Source: Heliocidaris tuberculata
Lineage: Eukaryota > Echinodermata > Echinoidea > Camarodonta > Echinometridae
Length of the DNA: 64,000 bases
Assembly (NCBI GenBank): GCA_025618425.1
Contig: CM046848.1
Location: 28,823,092-28,887,091, forward strand
Reading direction: 5' to 3'
This document shows, in pieces, positions 55,050-64,000 of the stretch. The notes beneath the pieces were generated by a model, which was not told where the DNA came from, searched no databases, and saw only the letters and a program-made list of their open reading frames with translations. The translations under genes were made by a program, and so were the position numbers. The first letter of the stretch is position 1. Every line of letters begins with the position of its first letter.

Positions 55050-56400
55050 GAAAAATACGTTCGCCATAGGTATAACACGTGAAAAGATGTCTCATTTTTT
55101 CTTGATATTTCATATCTTACTCTATCTTATTCAAGTCTGATTTTTGCATGAGAGAAAGGATGGATAGTTCAAAAAACATTTATTGAACCTTTATTATCAA
55201 TAAATGCCACTATGAATCCCCGGGATCATGCCTGCTTTTTGACATAATCATCTGCCATAGGGTTAACACCTGAAAACATGGATTTTAAGAATGATTATAA
55301 TTCCTCTGGTATTTCCTTGAATTTCATGTAAATGTGGCTTACATGTAATTTGAGACTCTGAACAAGATTAATGATGGCTCAAAAAGTGGAAGGGACCCCA
55401 CATAAATCCCCGGGAATATGCATGCTTTTGGCCTTCCAGCTCCCATAGGTTAACACGCAAAAACAGGGATTTTTGAATGATTATAATTCCCCCAGAATTA
55501 GCTTAAAATTTTGAAAAATGCCACTTAAATAAAATTTAAAGCTCTGAAAATGTTTGATTAAGTCTCAACTAGTCGAACAGACCCCGCATAAATCCCAGGG
55601 AATATGCATGCTTTTGACCCCCAAAAAGTCTCGCCTGCCATAGGTTTACACGTGAAAACAAGGAATTTTAGGATGATTATAATTCCCATAGTTTTTATTT
55701 GAAAATATAAAAACTGTGATTTACATGTAATTTGAGGCTTTGAACAAGCTTACTGAAGGCTCAAAAAATTGAAAAGACCCCACATAAATCCCGGGGAATA
55801 TGCATGCTTTTGACCAAAACAGTCTCGCCTGCCATAGGTTTACACGCGAAAACAAGGAATATTAGGATGATTATAATTCCCATAGTCTTTTTTTGAAAAT
55901 ATAAAAACTGTGATTTACATGAAATTTAAAGCTCTACAAATGTATAATTAAGGCTCAATGAGTCCAGTAAACCCCCCATAAATCCCCGGGAATATGCATG
56001 CTTTTGGCCTTCCAGCTCCCATAGGTTAACACATGAAAAGAGGGATTTTGAAATGATTTTAATTCCCCTAATATTTATTTGAAATTATGAAAAATGTAAT
56101 TTACATGAAATTTAAAGCTCTGAAAGTGTATAATTAAGGCTCAATGAGTCCAGTAAACCCCCCATAAATCCCCGGGAATATGCATGCTTTTGGCCTTCCA
56201 GCTCCCATAGGTTAACACATGAAAAGAGGGATTTTGAAATGACTTTAATTCCCCTAATATTTATTTGAAATTATGAAAAATGTAATTTACATGAAATTTA
56301 AAGCTCTAAAAGTATATAATTAAGGCTCGATGAGTCATTTAAACCCCGCATAAATCCCCGGGAATATGCATGCTTTTGACCAAAAAAAATAATTTGTCAT
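55050..56400 (+). repeat. ~190-bp satellite array, seven units
   Basis: The word AATCCCCGGGAATATGCATG and variants starts at 55215, 55405, 55591, 55787, 55981, 56167 and 56352, spacing 185-196. Each unit also has CCATAGGTTAACAC, a GGATTTT...ATGATTATAATTCC block and AAATTTAAAGCTCT. Units become more alike toward the right: the two most similar are at about 55990-56330. No open frame runs through the array. Confidence 0.9.
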
Positions 56401-56999
56401 ATAACACGTGAGACCGTTTGTTGTTATTGATGAGGTAATGTGGGCGTGTAGTATCGATCACGTGAGATCACGACATCCAATGAGATCGTGCGCTAGCAGA
56501 CGACCATGTAGCAGACGTATGTCCGCCCGTCCAGGGGCCCAGCCTAGCCGGTATTAGAAGAAACTCTCACTAAATTCCAGTTCACTATTATATTTCTAAT
56601 GTACCAGAGGCAAAATTCAATGTATTAAATTCATAAATTCATATAATCAATGTTCTACCACCGAATTACGCTTAGCCAAAATGACTGATGTGAGATCATG
56701 TAATCATGAAATAGCTGAGCTGAATAGCGACCGACAAGGTGTCTAGTTCTAGCTAGGCTAGGTCTACCCCTCTGCGATCCCGATCGAGGTGGTGACGTTG
56801 CCGATGGAACTCTTTCAGTTTGCCAAAGGTGTTCTCCTCAAACTTCGCTCATCAAAGTTTTTTACTTGCTGATCGTCGTTTACTTTGGCTTCAGCCAACG
56901 AGACCGACAATGTAGTGGGAGGGGGCTTCTGAACCCTATTATGGATATAAGTCTGCATGACACTGACAGTCCATGACAGGGGCGAATGCAGGATGTAGT
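56401..56999. other. Less AT-rich spacer without gene call
   Basis: It contains GATCACGTGAGATCACG (56457-56473) and more CG dinucleotides than its flanks. No splice-bounded frame was recognised. Confidence 0.45.
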
Positions 57000-57340
57000 A
57001 AAAAAAAAAAAAAAGGGGGGGGGGCACAAATGCAGGGCTGTCAACTTTTTGGAACTGCTAGAAGGGAGATTCGTATTTTTTTCTTCTCACCATTCCTCCA
57101 AGAGTTGCTCTGTGGGGGGGGGGGGGGGGGGGGGAGGAGAATTTTTTTCGCCAGTCCTCGAAAAGTTGCTCACTTGGGGGGAGGGGGGAGAGGGGTGAAA
57201 AGAATTTTTTTTTTCTTCTCGCCGGCCCTCCAAAACAAAACACAAAAAATGGCCCGGGGGACAATGATGTATGACTTTATTTTAAAAAGGGGAGGGGACA
57301 TGGGCCGGGATTGCGCGCGCGCCCCCCCCCCCCCCTAAAT
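57000..57340. repeat. Poly-G-rich repeat cluster
   Basis: A tract of 14 A followed by G runs at about 57015-57024, 57113-57134 and 57175-57190, and poly-C at 57321-57335. The pattern TTTTTTTTCTTCTC-GCC-TCC-AA is repeated between them about three times at roughly 55-70-base spacing. Flanked by GGGGCGAATGCAGGA and TAAATCCGCCACTCG, which resemble the family's ends. Confidence 0.6.
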
Positions 57341-57545
57341 CCGCCACTCGTCCATGCTCGGACTGTCACGTCAGTCTTGCGGGGTGGGCTTTTTTTCAAG
57401 TTTTCTCGGAGGGTTAATAGACCAACATTGTTAGCCTCGTAGGCTCCCAAACTAATGGTGCTCGATCCGGTTTTATTTACATTTTGGGCCAGAGTCCGTG
57501 CATAGGCTACCTGTAGTTTGTTGTTCAAAAGAATGTAATTCCTAT

Positions 57546-57705
57546 TCCAAGGGCGGATCCAGGATTTTTTTGAGGAGGGGGCACAGAGCCGAAAAGTACA
57601 CAATTAAAGAGGCAATTTTTTTATTGTGTACTTAAGGTATGTCAGTTGGGTTCCAAAAATTGGGCGCGGTCGATTCGCCCCCCCCCCCCCCCGGATCAGC
57701 GCCTG
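57546..57705. mobile_element. Poly-G foldback element with GGATCCAGG-type ends
   Basis: The left end is GGGCGGATCCAGGATTTTTT and the right end is a C tract followed by GGATCAGCGCC. The interior AAAAGTACACAATTAAAGAG and GTGTACTTAAGGTATG is the inverse of 40184-40335. Confidence 0.7.
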
Positions 57706-57918
57706 CTATTCTGTCATGGATGTGAAGAATGGGATTGCATGCATGGTGTTGGTGGTCGATCTCATTAAATTGAACCATTGAAGGAAAAAAAAAAAACAAT
57801 AAGAGATCATTATTTTGTCCTCATTTCTATTGGAGTCATTTTTATAGATCGGTTGTAAGAGAGAATAAGAGAATAAGAGATTATTAGAAAATGAAAGGCT
57901 GTGAGAGGGGGAGGGAAG

Positions 57919-57960
<42 letters not shown>

Positions 57961-58156
57961 AAGGGGGCTGGGGCAAAAGGAATGGGATATTCCTACAAAG
58001 ACAGAATAGGACTGGTAATAAATAAATTATATCATGCAGCTGCTATTGTTGGTTACTAGTTAATTCAATTCAAAATAGCCCTATACTGTTTTCTTCGCCT
58101 GTCGTCTCAAACTGCTACAGCAGAATGTTACAAATAACTTACTGTAAGTTATTTAT
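57706..58156. other. Spacer with GA microsatellite
   Basis: (GA)n at 57919-57958. Otherwise anonymous. Confidence 0.6.
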
Positions 58157-58408
58157 ATTGGTGGAGTATCCAGGAATGCAGGGGAGGGGGGGGGGGCTCA
58201 CACCTGACGAACAAAAAAATCATCAGATGCTGTCTACTCTGAATTTTCAGACAAGCAAGGAAAAAAAAGTCACATTTTTCATGTTCCTTCTGTGCCGGGG
58301 GGGGGGGGGGGCACACAATTCCTTTCATTCGATGTGTAACTATAAGATATGTCAGATTTGGTTTTGGCTGGCACGTAGGGCACGTGCATTCCTGGATACG
58401 CCACCAAT
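58157..58408. mobile_element. Poly-G foldback element with 24-bp terminal repeats
   Basis: Left end ATTGGTGGAGTATCCAGGAA (58157 onward), right end TTCCTGGATACGCCACCAAT (to 58408): 23 of 24 terminal bases pair. G runs at 58183-58197 and 58298-58312 lie inside. Non-coding. This is the clearest member of the poly-G-bearing foldback group. Confidence 0.8.
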
Positions 58409-58765
58409 AAAAAAAGAGAATCTTGGATACGCCACTCTTAATTAATCTTTGTATTTAAGGAATTGCTCGCACGCAATCTCATTTTGATAAAGCCTTTTCT
58501 GTCTTGACTTTTAACATAAGGCCTTAGATATACATTATACGTCTATAATCCCTAAAATTTACATAAATCATGATATCAAATGAAATATTCTGATTTAGAA
58601 AAATAAAGATAGCATTTTATTTATTTATTTTTATTTTATTTATTTTTTAAAAACTTTTCTCGACATTCCCGTCAGATATCGCAGTGTTTGCTCATATAGA
58701 GCTTAATATCAGGGAATATGCTTGGACCATTCACACCCCCCCCCCCCCCACACCACATAAATATT
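58409..58765. other. Spacer
   Basis: AT-rich with TTTA runs near 58618-58650 and a C tract near 58737-58749. Nothing else recognised. Confidence 0.55.
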
Positions 58766-58820
58766 AATAGAAATTTCACAGCAAATAACTTTAAAAGTTA
58801 TTTGCTGTGAAATTTCTATT
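58766..58820. other. Perfect 25-bp hairpin
   Basis: Left arm 58766-58790, five-base loop TTAAA, right arm 58796-58820, with perfect pairing. The arm contains ATTTCACAGCAAATAACT. No other copy seen in the window. Confidence 0.9.
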
Positions 58821-59148
58821 ATTTTTTTTAAATTAAGCCAAAAAAAAACATCTCTCCTAGCTCCCCCTCCCAGCTCTCTCCCTCTCCTCCATGGTGCAGT
58901 TAGAGTATGTTGATTCCTATCTGTTTTGGGACATAAGTTTGTATTTGAAGGGACAATATCAAGATTATGCCCTTTACGGCTTTACCAAAAGCTATGTACA
59001 GAAAAAGAAGAAAAAATAAAGGAAATAAAAAATACAAACATCTTGATAAAGACTATAATCTTCCCTCTCGGCCAATCGACATGTACCACAATATATACGC
59101 GTGCTTTATTTCGGGACTGAGCACTCTTCGTATTTAAACTCTTTGGTT
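58821..59148. other. Spacer
   Basis: Nothing recognised. Confidence 0.5.
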
Positions 59149-59440
59149 ATACCCTCCACAATTGCTCTGGTAGACAAAAGAACATCTCTTCATTGTTATT
59201 ATGTAAAATAAGTAGTACAGGTGAATATCCATGTGACACCTGCTCTACATATGTTTACATGATAGCAATGAAGGGATGTTCTTTTATCTACCAGAGCTAT
59301 TGTTGGAGGTACAATGAGGAGCTGTATATTTTGTCCGCTTCTTTGTTCGCCATGTTCATAGTGAGGCTGACAGCAACCAGCGTATCGGTACTTGTAGGGC
59401 TTAAGGCAGGAAAATTTGTATAATTCGCATATTCAAATTA
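59149..59440. mobile_element. Foldback unit followed by dispersed-repeat copy
   Basis: Arms 59150-59200 and 59263-59312 are near-perfect inverted copies (GCTCTGGTAGACAAAAGAAC and its counterpart). The right side continues as the repeat shared with 54775-55000. A plus-strand frame (59193-59423) runs across but is not recognised. Confidence 0.6.
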
Positions 59441-59588
59441 TATGGGGAGTTTATCATGGCTCATTTTGATAGTTTCTTTGTAAGAAAAGTTATTTGAATA
59501 AGAATACGTGGTTACATTTGGTAATAGACCGCTTCGGTAATGTTGCAAATTTTATACATACCTTTCAAACAAAGGTAGTTCTTGGCAA

Positions 59589-59672
59589 CCTGAAAGCTTG
59601 CCGGACATTGCATACATTACTTGTTGCTATGTCCTGAAAGCTTGCCGGACATAGCAACAAGTAATGTATGCA
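59589..59672. other. 26-bp perfect hairpin with duplicated loop sequence
   Basis: Arms 59609-59634 and 59647-59672 pair perfectly (TGCATACATTACTTGTTGCT and complement). The loop region is part of a direct 20-bp repeat, CCTGAAAGCTTGCCGGACAT, at 59589-59608 and 59633-59652. This is the footprint of a local template switch. Confidence 0.9.
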
Positions 59673-60091
59673 AACTGGATTCCAGGCATTGAGGCTCATT
59701 TATAAAAAGCAGGTTAATGGAATAGCTCGTCACTACGTGCTCAGAGAAGTGTGCATAAAATTTGTATACATTACAGAACTGGTCTATTCAATAGGGATTT
59801 TATCATTTTAAGTGAAAGTGCTAGTTTTACTAACTATTACTTTACTGATTTGTTATATGGATAGATAGTGGAGTACATACTTCAGCTTTGAAATTTGTAT
59901 GGCTAAAACGAGCTGTCGCACTGTAGACGCCCCCGGGCGTGGCTCGATGGAACTCACCGAGGTCCCCTCATGGCGTGTACTTTACTGAAAGTGTTCCATT
60001 CGTGCGTGCATTATGAAATATCGGCAATAACTTTTTATTGTCTGATGTTAAGCTGTGAAGAGGGAAGAATGGTGATCGACTGCCATCGACG
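59673..60091. other. Spacer
   Basis: No gene recognised. Confidence 0.5.
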
Positions 60092-60312
60092 ATGCAGCCT
60101 TTAGGGTGCAGTTATGAACCCAGAGGGTGCAAAAAATGCACCTTATATAGGGGTGCAATTTTGAACCCCCTAGGGGTGCACATATGCACTCTAAAAGGTT
60201 CAAGTCTGCACTCCAATTAAGGGGGCAGATCTGTACCCTAAAGGGTGCTTCTATTGTACCAACGGTTCTGCACCCCTACGGGTGCAAAACTGCACCATAA
60301 TTTCTTAGTCTG
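60092..60312. mobile_element. MITE built of alternating GGGTGCA/TGCACCC words (copy 2)
   Basis: Roughly ten GGGTGCA/TGCACCC/TGCACT words in both orientations within 220 bases. The right end CTGCACCATAATTTCTTAGT is the complement of the left end of 54519-54690. The left end is less clear. Non-coding. Confidence 0.7.
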
Positions 60313-60819
60313 TAGGTAGACGTTTAAAGCAAACCATCAAAAAGGCAAACAGAACTAATTGGAGCATGTGTAAATCCCAACTGAGTGAGTTTGAACCCTC
60401 TCTTTTTGTTATGCATGGAAACATACAAATCAGTAGTTGATGCATGAATTATAAAGCATTAGCCTGTCCAAACACTTTCAACAAAGGGGCAAAAAAATTT
60501 ACTCGCTCCCTTCGTTCGCATGGAAATATCCATGAATCATTGTACTGTTGCTGACACCATCTATGTCCCATAGCTTGGAGGCCGTTAATTTGGGGCGACA
60601 ATGTGATGGATCTTGAGACATCATAAACAGCATTATAAACAAGAAAGTTCATGAGTGCTTAGAGACTGATCCTTTAGCCATAAGTAATTCATTTACGATT
60701 TCTTCACAAACATTGATCTGACTCTTCCTAATAAAGTACCATGGTGTAATACTGACTTTCGGACATAAATGAACATTCCCCCGATGATTCTCTATTTTTA
60801 TATCCTACAAATGAAAATG
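60313..60819. other. Spacer
   Basis: No gene recognised. Confidence 0.5.
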
Positions 60820-61880
60820 AAATAAGTAACATTGTCAACTCGTTTCAAAATGATAAATCTGCAGGCTTAGATGAATTCAGTCCCAGTGTAATTAAAAGTG
60901 CGATTCGGCATATATCTAAACCGCTAAGTCATATTTTCAATTTATAACTTAATAAAGGGAATTTTCTAGACCAATTGCACATCGCTAGATTCACACCTAT
61001 GTTTAAAACTGGGGACAGCAGACAGCTTAGACAAATATCTGTTCTATCGGGGTTTTTTTTCCTAAAATCCTCGAACGCATTGTATACACCAAGACATATG
61101 AATTTCTTTTTATAAAACACAACAATATTTACAAAAACCAATTTGGATTCCGCCAAAACTTTTCTACAGCTATAGCATTATCTAAACCAACAAACGATAT
61201 AATTGACTCCTTTGAAAGAAAAATCAATATTCAATTGGAATTTTTATAGACTTATCGAAAGCCATTAATCACTCAATTCAATGGAATCCGTGGCATAGCA
61301 CACGATCGGATTGCCAGTTATCTTAGTAATCACCTCCAGTGCACTAAATTTCACTCGGTCGTCTCAAACATGAGTAATATCACATGTGGTGTACCGCAAG
61401 TGTTGTTGCTTGGTCCATTACTTTTTATTCTTTATATAAACGACATCTTCAAATCAAGGGCAACATTAACTTTTGTTCTTTATGCCGACGACAATATTTT
61501 ACTTCATCTTACAAATAACATGGTTTAAGACACTCCACAACCCTCTATTTGGGTCTTTTCTCTCTCCGTTTCTTCTCTGTTTCTTCGTGAATTTCTCCTT
61601 TTCCGTAACTTCCTTTATTTTGCACCTAACTATCCCCCCTTTTCCTCCACCCCCCCCCCCTCTATTTTCTTTTTTCCAATCAAGTTCAGCGGTCTAGGAA
61701 TTTTATCTTTGTTCTTTTTTTTTGTGTGTAGTTTTTTGTTGTTTGTATATTTATTATGTAACGCCTAAGGGCACCTTCGCCGCAAGCTTTTGCTTTCAGA
61801 GGTGTCCTCCAACTATGTATGTACTACATGAATGTATATTTTGTATTTTTTGGTCATATTTTTGTTAAAATACATGTATT
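60820..61880 (+). pseudogene. Decayed CR1/Jockey-like LINE reverse transcriptase and 3' end
   Basis: Across frames the plus strand reads EISNIVNSFQNDKSAGLDEF, KPLSHIFNL, QFGFRQNFSTA, FIDLSKA, SYLSNHLQ, GPLLFILYINDIF and LYADDN, the conserved order of a CR1/Jockey-type reverse transcriptase, with many frameshifts and stops. The part after the YADD box is deleted at about 61530. A 3'-untranslated-like stretch (TAACGCCTAAGGGCACC near 61759, then TTTTGTATTTTTTGGTC) follows. Non-functional. Confidence 0.8.
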
Positions 61881-61882
61881 GG

Positions 61883-62065
61883 GTTTAGCCGAAATTGCTA
61901 TTAGACCAAATGGGTATTGGACAAACTGGACATGAGACAAAGTGACAACTGGACCAAATGGTTATTGTACGAAATTTTGATGGACTAAATGATGTTAGAC
62001 CAAATGATGTAGACGTACGTATGGCAATTAGACCAAATGTAATTGGACCAAGTGGCAATTTACCA
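61883..62065. repeat. Array of GACCAAATG-type words
   Basis: TTAGACCAAATGG, TTGGACAAACTGG, CTGGACCAAATGG, TTAGACCAAATGATG, TTAGACCAAATGTAA and TTGGACCAAGTGG recur at about 20-30-base spacing. Non-coding. Confidence 0.7.
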
Positions 62066-62505
62066 TTGTCGGAACAGGATCGTTTCTAGTAGATTCGGAA
62101 ACTCGTGTTTAAAGTTTATGCCAGGCATGTCAGGTAAAAAAAGAAAAAAGAGGCACAATACCTCGTAACCTTACTCCATCTAGGTCATGTTAGTTTATTA
62201 GAACAGACCTCACAGTTATTTAATGAGAATGGCATTTTCCAACACGAGTTCATTTCACTTCATTAGAGGAAGAGAGGAAGAGCGCAATTGGTGTACGAGG
62301 CGAGGGGGCGGGGGCGGGAGGGGGTAGAAAAGTTGAGCGATATTCGGGTGAGAGATCAGCCCCCTTGCAAAATTGTGCCCCTACGCCTATCATGAAAGAG
62401 ATAATACTTACTCATTTTATGGGCAAATGGCGACACCAACAAACTTTTAACCAAAAAGAAAATTGTTTAAAAAGATGTGTATTTATTTAGTGATGTGAGG
62501 ATGTA
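62066..62505. other. Spacer
   Basis: Near 62160-62212 it resembles the tandem unit at 51001-51180. G-rich patch at 62302-62325. Confidence 0.5.
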
Positions 62506-62579
62506 AGAACCGAGACACGGATCGAACCCAGGACCTCTCGTATGAGAAGCAGGAGCCTTCACCGATATACCACAGTTCT
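62506..62579 (-). tRNA. tRNA-Glu(CTC)-like sequence, probably pseudogene or SINE head
   Basis: A 74-base minus-strand segment. Its ends AGAACTG and CGGTTCT form a 7-bp acceptor-like stem. TGGTATATCGG fits the A box with one mismatch, and GGTTCGATCC is a perfect B box. In the anticodon loop T33 precedes CTC. However, the anticodon and T stems each contain two mismatches and the stem register is off by two bases. It is therefore unlikely to be a functional tRNA, and a T/A tract next to it favours a retroposed copy. Confidence 0.5.
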
Positions 62580-62744
62580 CCCACTCCTATTTTTTTTTTT
62601 TTTGGGGGGGGGTGTTGTTAGTTTGTTGCTCGATTGCATATAGCAGAAATGTTAAACATAGGCTATAAAGCAAGACTTAATATTAAGAGAATGTGGTGTT
62701 ATAGGCGGAGCAGGGGGGGGGGGGGGAGTAAAGTAGCCGCGCTA

Positions 62745-62930
62745 AAGGGCTGGTCACATAATGTCCGATAACGATAAAGATAACGATAACGAGATTTTTT
62801 TTTAAAGTACACCCTAGAGCTGCCTGCTACTAACAGACAAGACTCACACATACACACCATATTGTAGGGTGTACCTTTAATTGAAAATCTCGTTATCGTT
62901 ATCGTTATCGGACAAATGTGACCAGCCCTT
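62745..62930. mobile_element. MITE with AAGGGCTGGTCACAT ends
   Basis: The terminal repeats AAGGGCTGGTCACAT and ATGTGACCAGCCCTT are perfect. They continue inward as GTCCGATAACGATAAAGATA on the left and the matching CGTTATCGTTATCG stretch on the right. 186 bp, non-coding. Confidence 0.85.
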
Positions 62931-63185
62931 AAGCTCCCACCTCTACCTACATCCCCTCATCCCCTTCGAGAGAAAAAAGTTCCACGGGGAAAGTTCCACC
63001 ATTAGTTAGTTTACAGAAAGAACTGCTTAAACCCCATTCACACCAAAGAAAACAATACCAACAATAGAACAAACAGAAAAATACATTACATCGAATAGCC
63101 AAAAACCGATCGGTTTGGAATCGGTTTGTCAGTGTGACTTAGGTCTTATGTAGGTTGTACGTCACTTCCTCCAGCGACAATTGCT
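62931..63185. other. Spacer
   Basis: Nothing recognised. Confidence 0.5.
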
Positions 63186-63327
63186 CCAGGGTGCGTTTTA
63201 TCTAGTTTCTGTCGGTGATTTTTACCGACAAATTTGCTCTCAGCCAATCAGATGCAAGGATTTCAGTAGCTTATAACAGTTATTGCAACTTGTCATTGAT
63301 GACAAGTTTTATGAAACAGGGCCCAGG
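63186..63327. mobile_element. Foldback MITE, GGGCCC-ended family (copy e)
   Basis: Right end TTTTATGAAACAGGGCCCAG. The core CAGCCAATCAGATGCAAGG and TTCAGTAGCTTATAACAGTT closely match copies b and d. The left end CCAGGGTGCGTTTTATCTAG is diverged. Confidence 0.75.
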
Positions 63328-63339
63328 GTAATTTCATAC

Positions 63340-63440
63340 ACTCACCGAATTTTAAACTTCAACCTATAACCTAAAACCCTAACACCATATCTTTGACGAG
63401 TGAAAGCCCGGAGCAATTGCCGCCGGAGCATAATTATGTC
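63340..63440. repeat. CCTAAC-rich block with CCCGGAGCAATTG
   Basis: CTATAACCTAAAACCCTAAC and GCCCGGAGCAATTGCCGCCG parallel 6299-6440. A dispersed repeat, not a telomere. Confidence 0.55.
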
Positions 63441-63667
63441 GGAGCAGCGGAGGGGAATGGGAATGCAGCCCTCCCCGCCCCTGCCCCCCCCCCCCGAAGA
63501 ATTTTAAAAAATAAAGTTTCAATATTCGAACAACCATCAATTCATATTCGGGCAGCGGGGTGCCCGAATATCGGAACTTTGAAAATCCTGGGGGGGGGGG
63601 GGGGGGGCTGCAGTCTATTGCCGAAGGGGGACGCCTTTTGCTCGAAGCGAGCAAGCAGAAAATTGGC

Positions 63668-63815
63668 CAGTTTTTTCTTCATTTTCTTTCCTTCCCTTTT
63701 CCTCTCCTTCTTTTCTATCTTTTTTTCCCTTTCCTTTCCCTTTTCTTTTTTTTCTCTTCTCCTTTCTCTTTTCTCCCTTTTCCCTTTCCTTTTCCCTCTC
63801 CCTTCCCCCCTCCTT
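63668..63815. repeat. Homopyrimidine tract
   Basis: About 150 bases of almost pure C/T built from CCTTTTCCC-type words, preceded by poly-G (63590-63607) and followed by poly-C (63839-63850). The long open frames across it on both strands are composition artefacts. Confidence 0.85.
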
Positions 63816-63850
63816 TGCCGACAGAGGTGGCGCATTTGCCCCCCCCCCCC

Positions 63851-64000
63851 CGCTAGCGACGAATGGATAATACAATATAGGTAATAATATTTGCTTTCCA
63901 GTTCCTTTTCAAAGCGTTTTGCAGTGCAGACTGATTATAATCTTATTCACCGTGCTCGATTTAATTAGCCCAAACAAAGAATTTTAGATGAACTTCGCGT
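63851..64000. other. Right edge of the window
   Basis: Nothing recognised. Confidence 0.5.

Noticed and set aside
57058..57338. Glycine/proline/phenylalanine-rich frames
   Set aside because: Poly-G, poly-C and poly-T tracts; open by composition on both strands.
63379..63884. Longest right-edge frames, up to 163 codons
   Set aside because: They run through poly-G, a homopyrimidine tract and poly-C; the opposite strand is equally open.

Overview
The window reads as animal nuclear DNA: AT-rich, intron-containing, with almost no long open frames and dense transposon debris. The repeat content (palindromic elements ending in GGGCCC, GACCAAATG arrays, tRNA-headed SINEs, Tx1/L1-like and CR1/Jockey-like LINEs, many poly-G tracts) suggests a marine invertebrate, most likely an echinoderm such as a sea urchin. 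That assignment rests on recalled repeat style, not on a search.

The only convincing host gene lies on the minus strand between about 17.4 and 12.2 kb. Its last coding exon (12399-14696) encodes eight C2H2 zinc fingers and a proline/glutamine-rich linker. A canonical intron (14697-15083) joins it to a short exon (coding 15084-15155). Together these give a 789-residue protein whose first ~56 residues resemble a MADS/SRF-type domain. The short exon is preceded by an in-frame leader ending in TAA 24 bases before the ATG. A further exon-like block with good splice signals lies at 17300-17375, surrounded by several decayed copies of itself.

The rest is transposon-derived or unassigned. 0.7-5.8 kb holds a nearly intact 5'-truncated LINE and a decayed relative. 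6.9-7.8 kb is a ~310-bp tandem repeat. 15.9-31 kb is a nest of foldback mariner-like elements, SINEs and LINE pieces, including a three-layer nested insertion at 27.9-30.9 kb. 31-54 kb is mostly anonymous AT-rich DNA with scattered MITEs. 55.0-56.4 kb is a ~190-bp satellite. 57-64 kb is rich in poly-G foldback elements, hairpins, a decayed reverse transcriptase and a tRNA-like sequence.

Five copies of one element family bounded by TTAA (TTAACCCTTTCAGGACA ends) occur across the window. One sits in a tandem repeat whose sister unit still shows the uninterrupted TTAA target, and another carries a second, unrelated TTAA-flanked element inside it. No rRNA gene, CRISPR array, operon or prokaryotic signal was seen.
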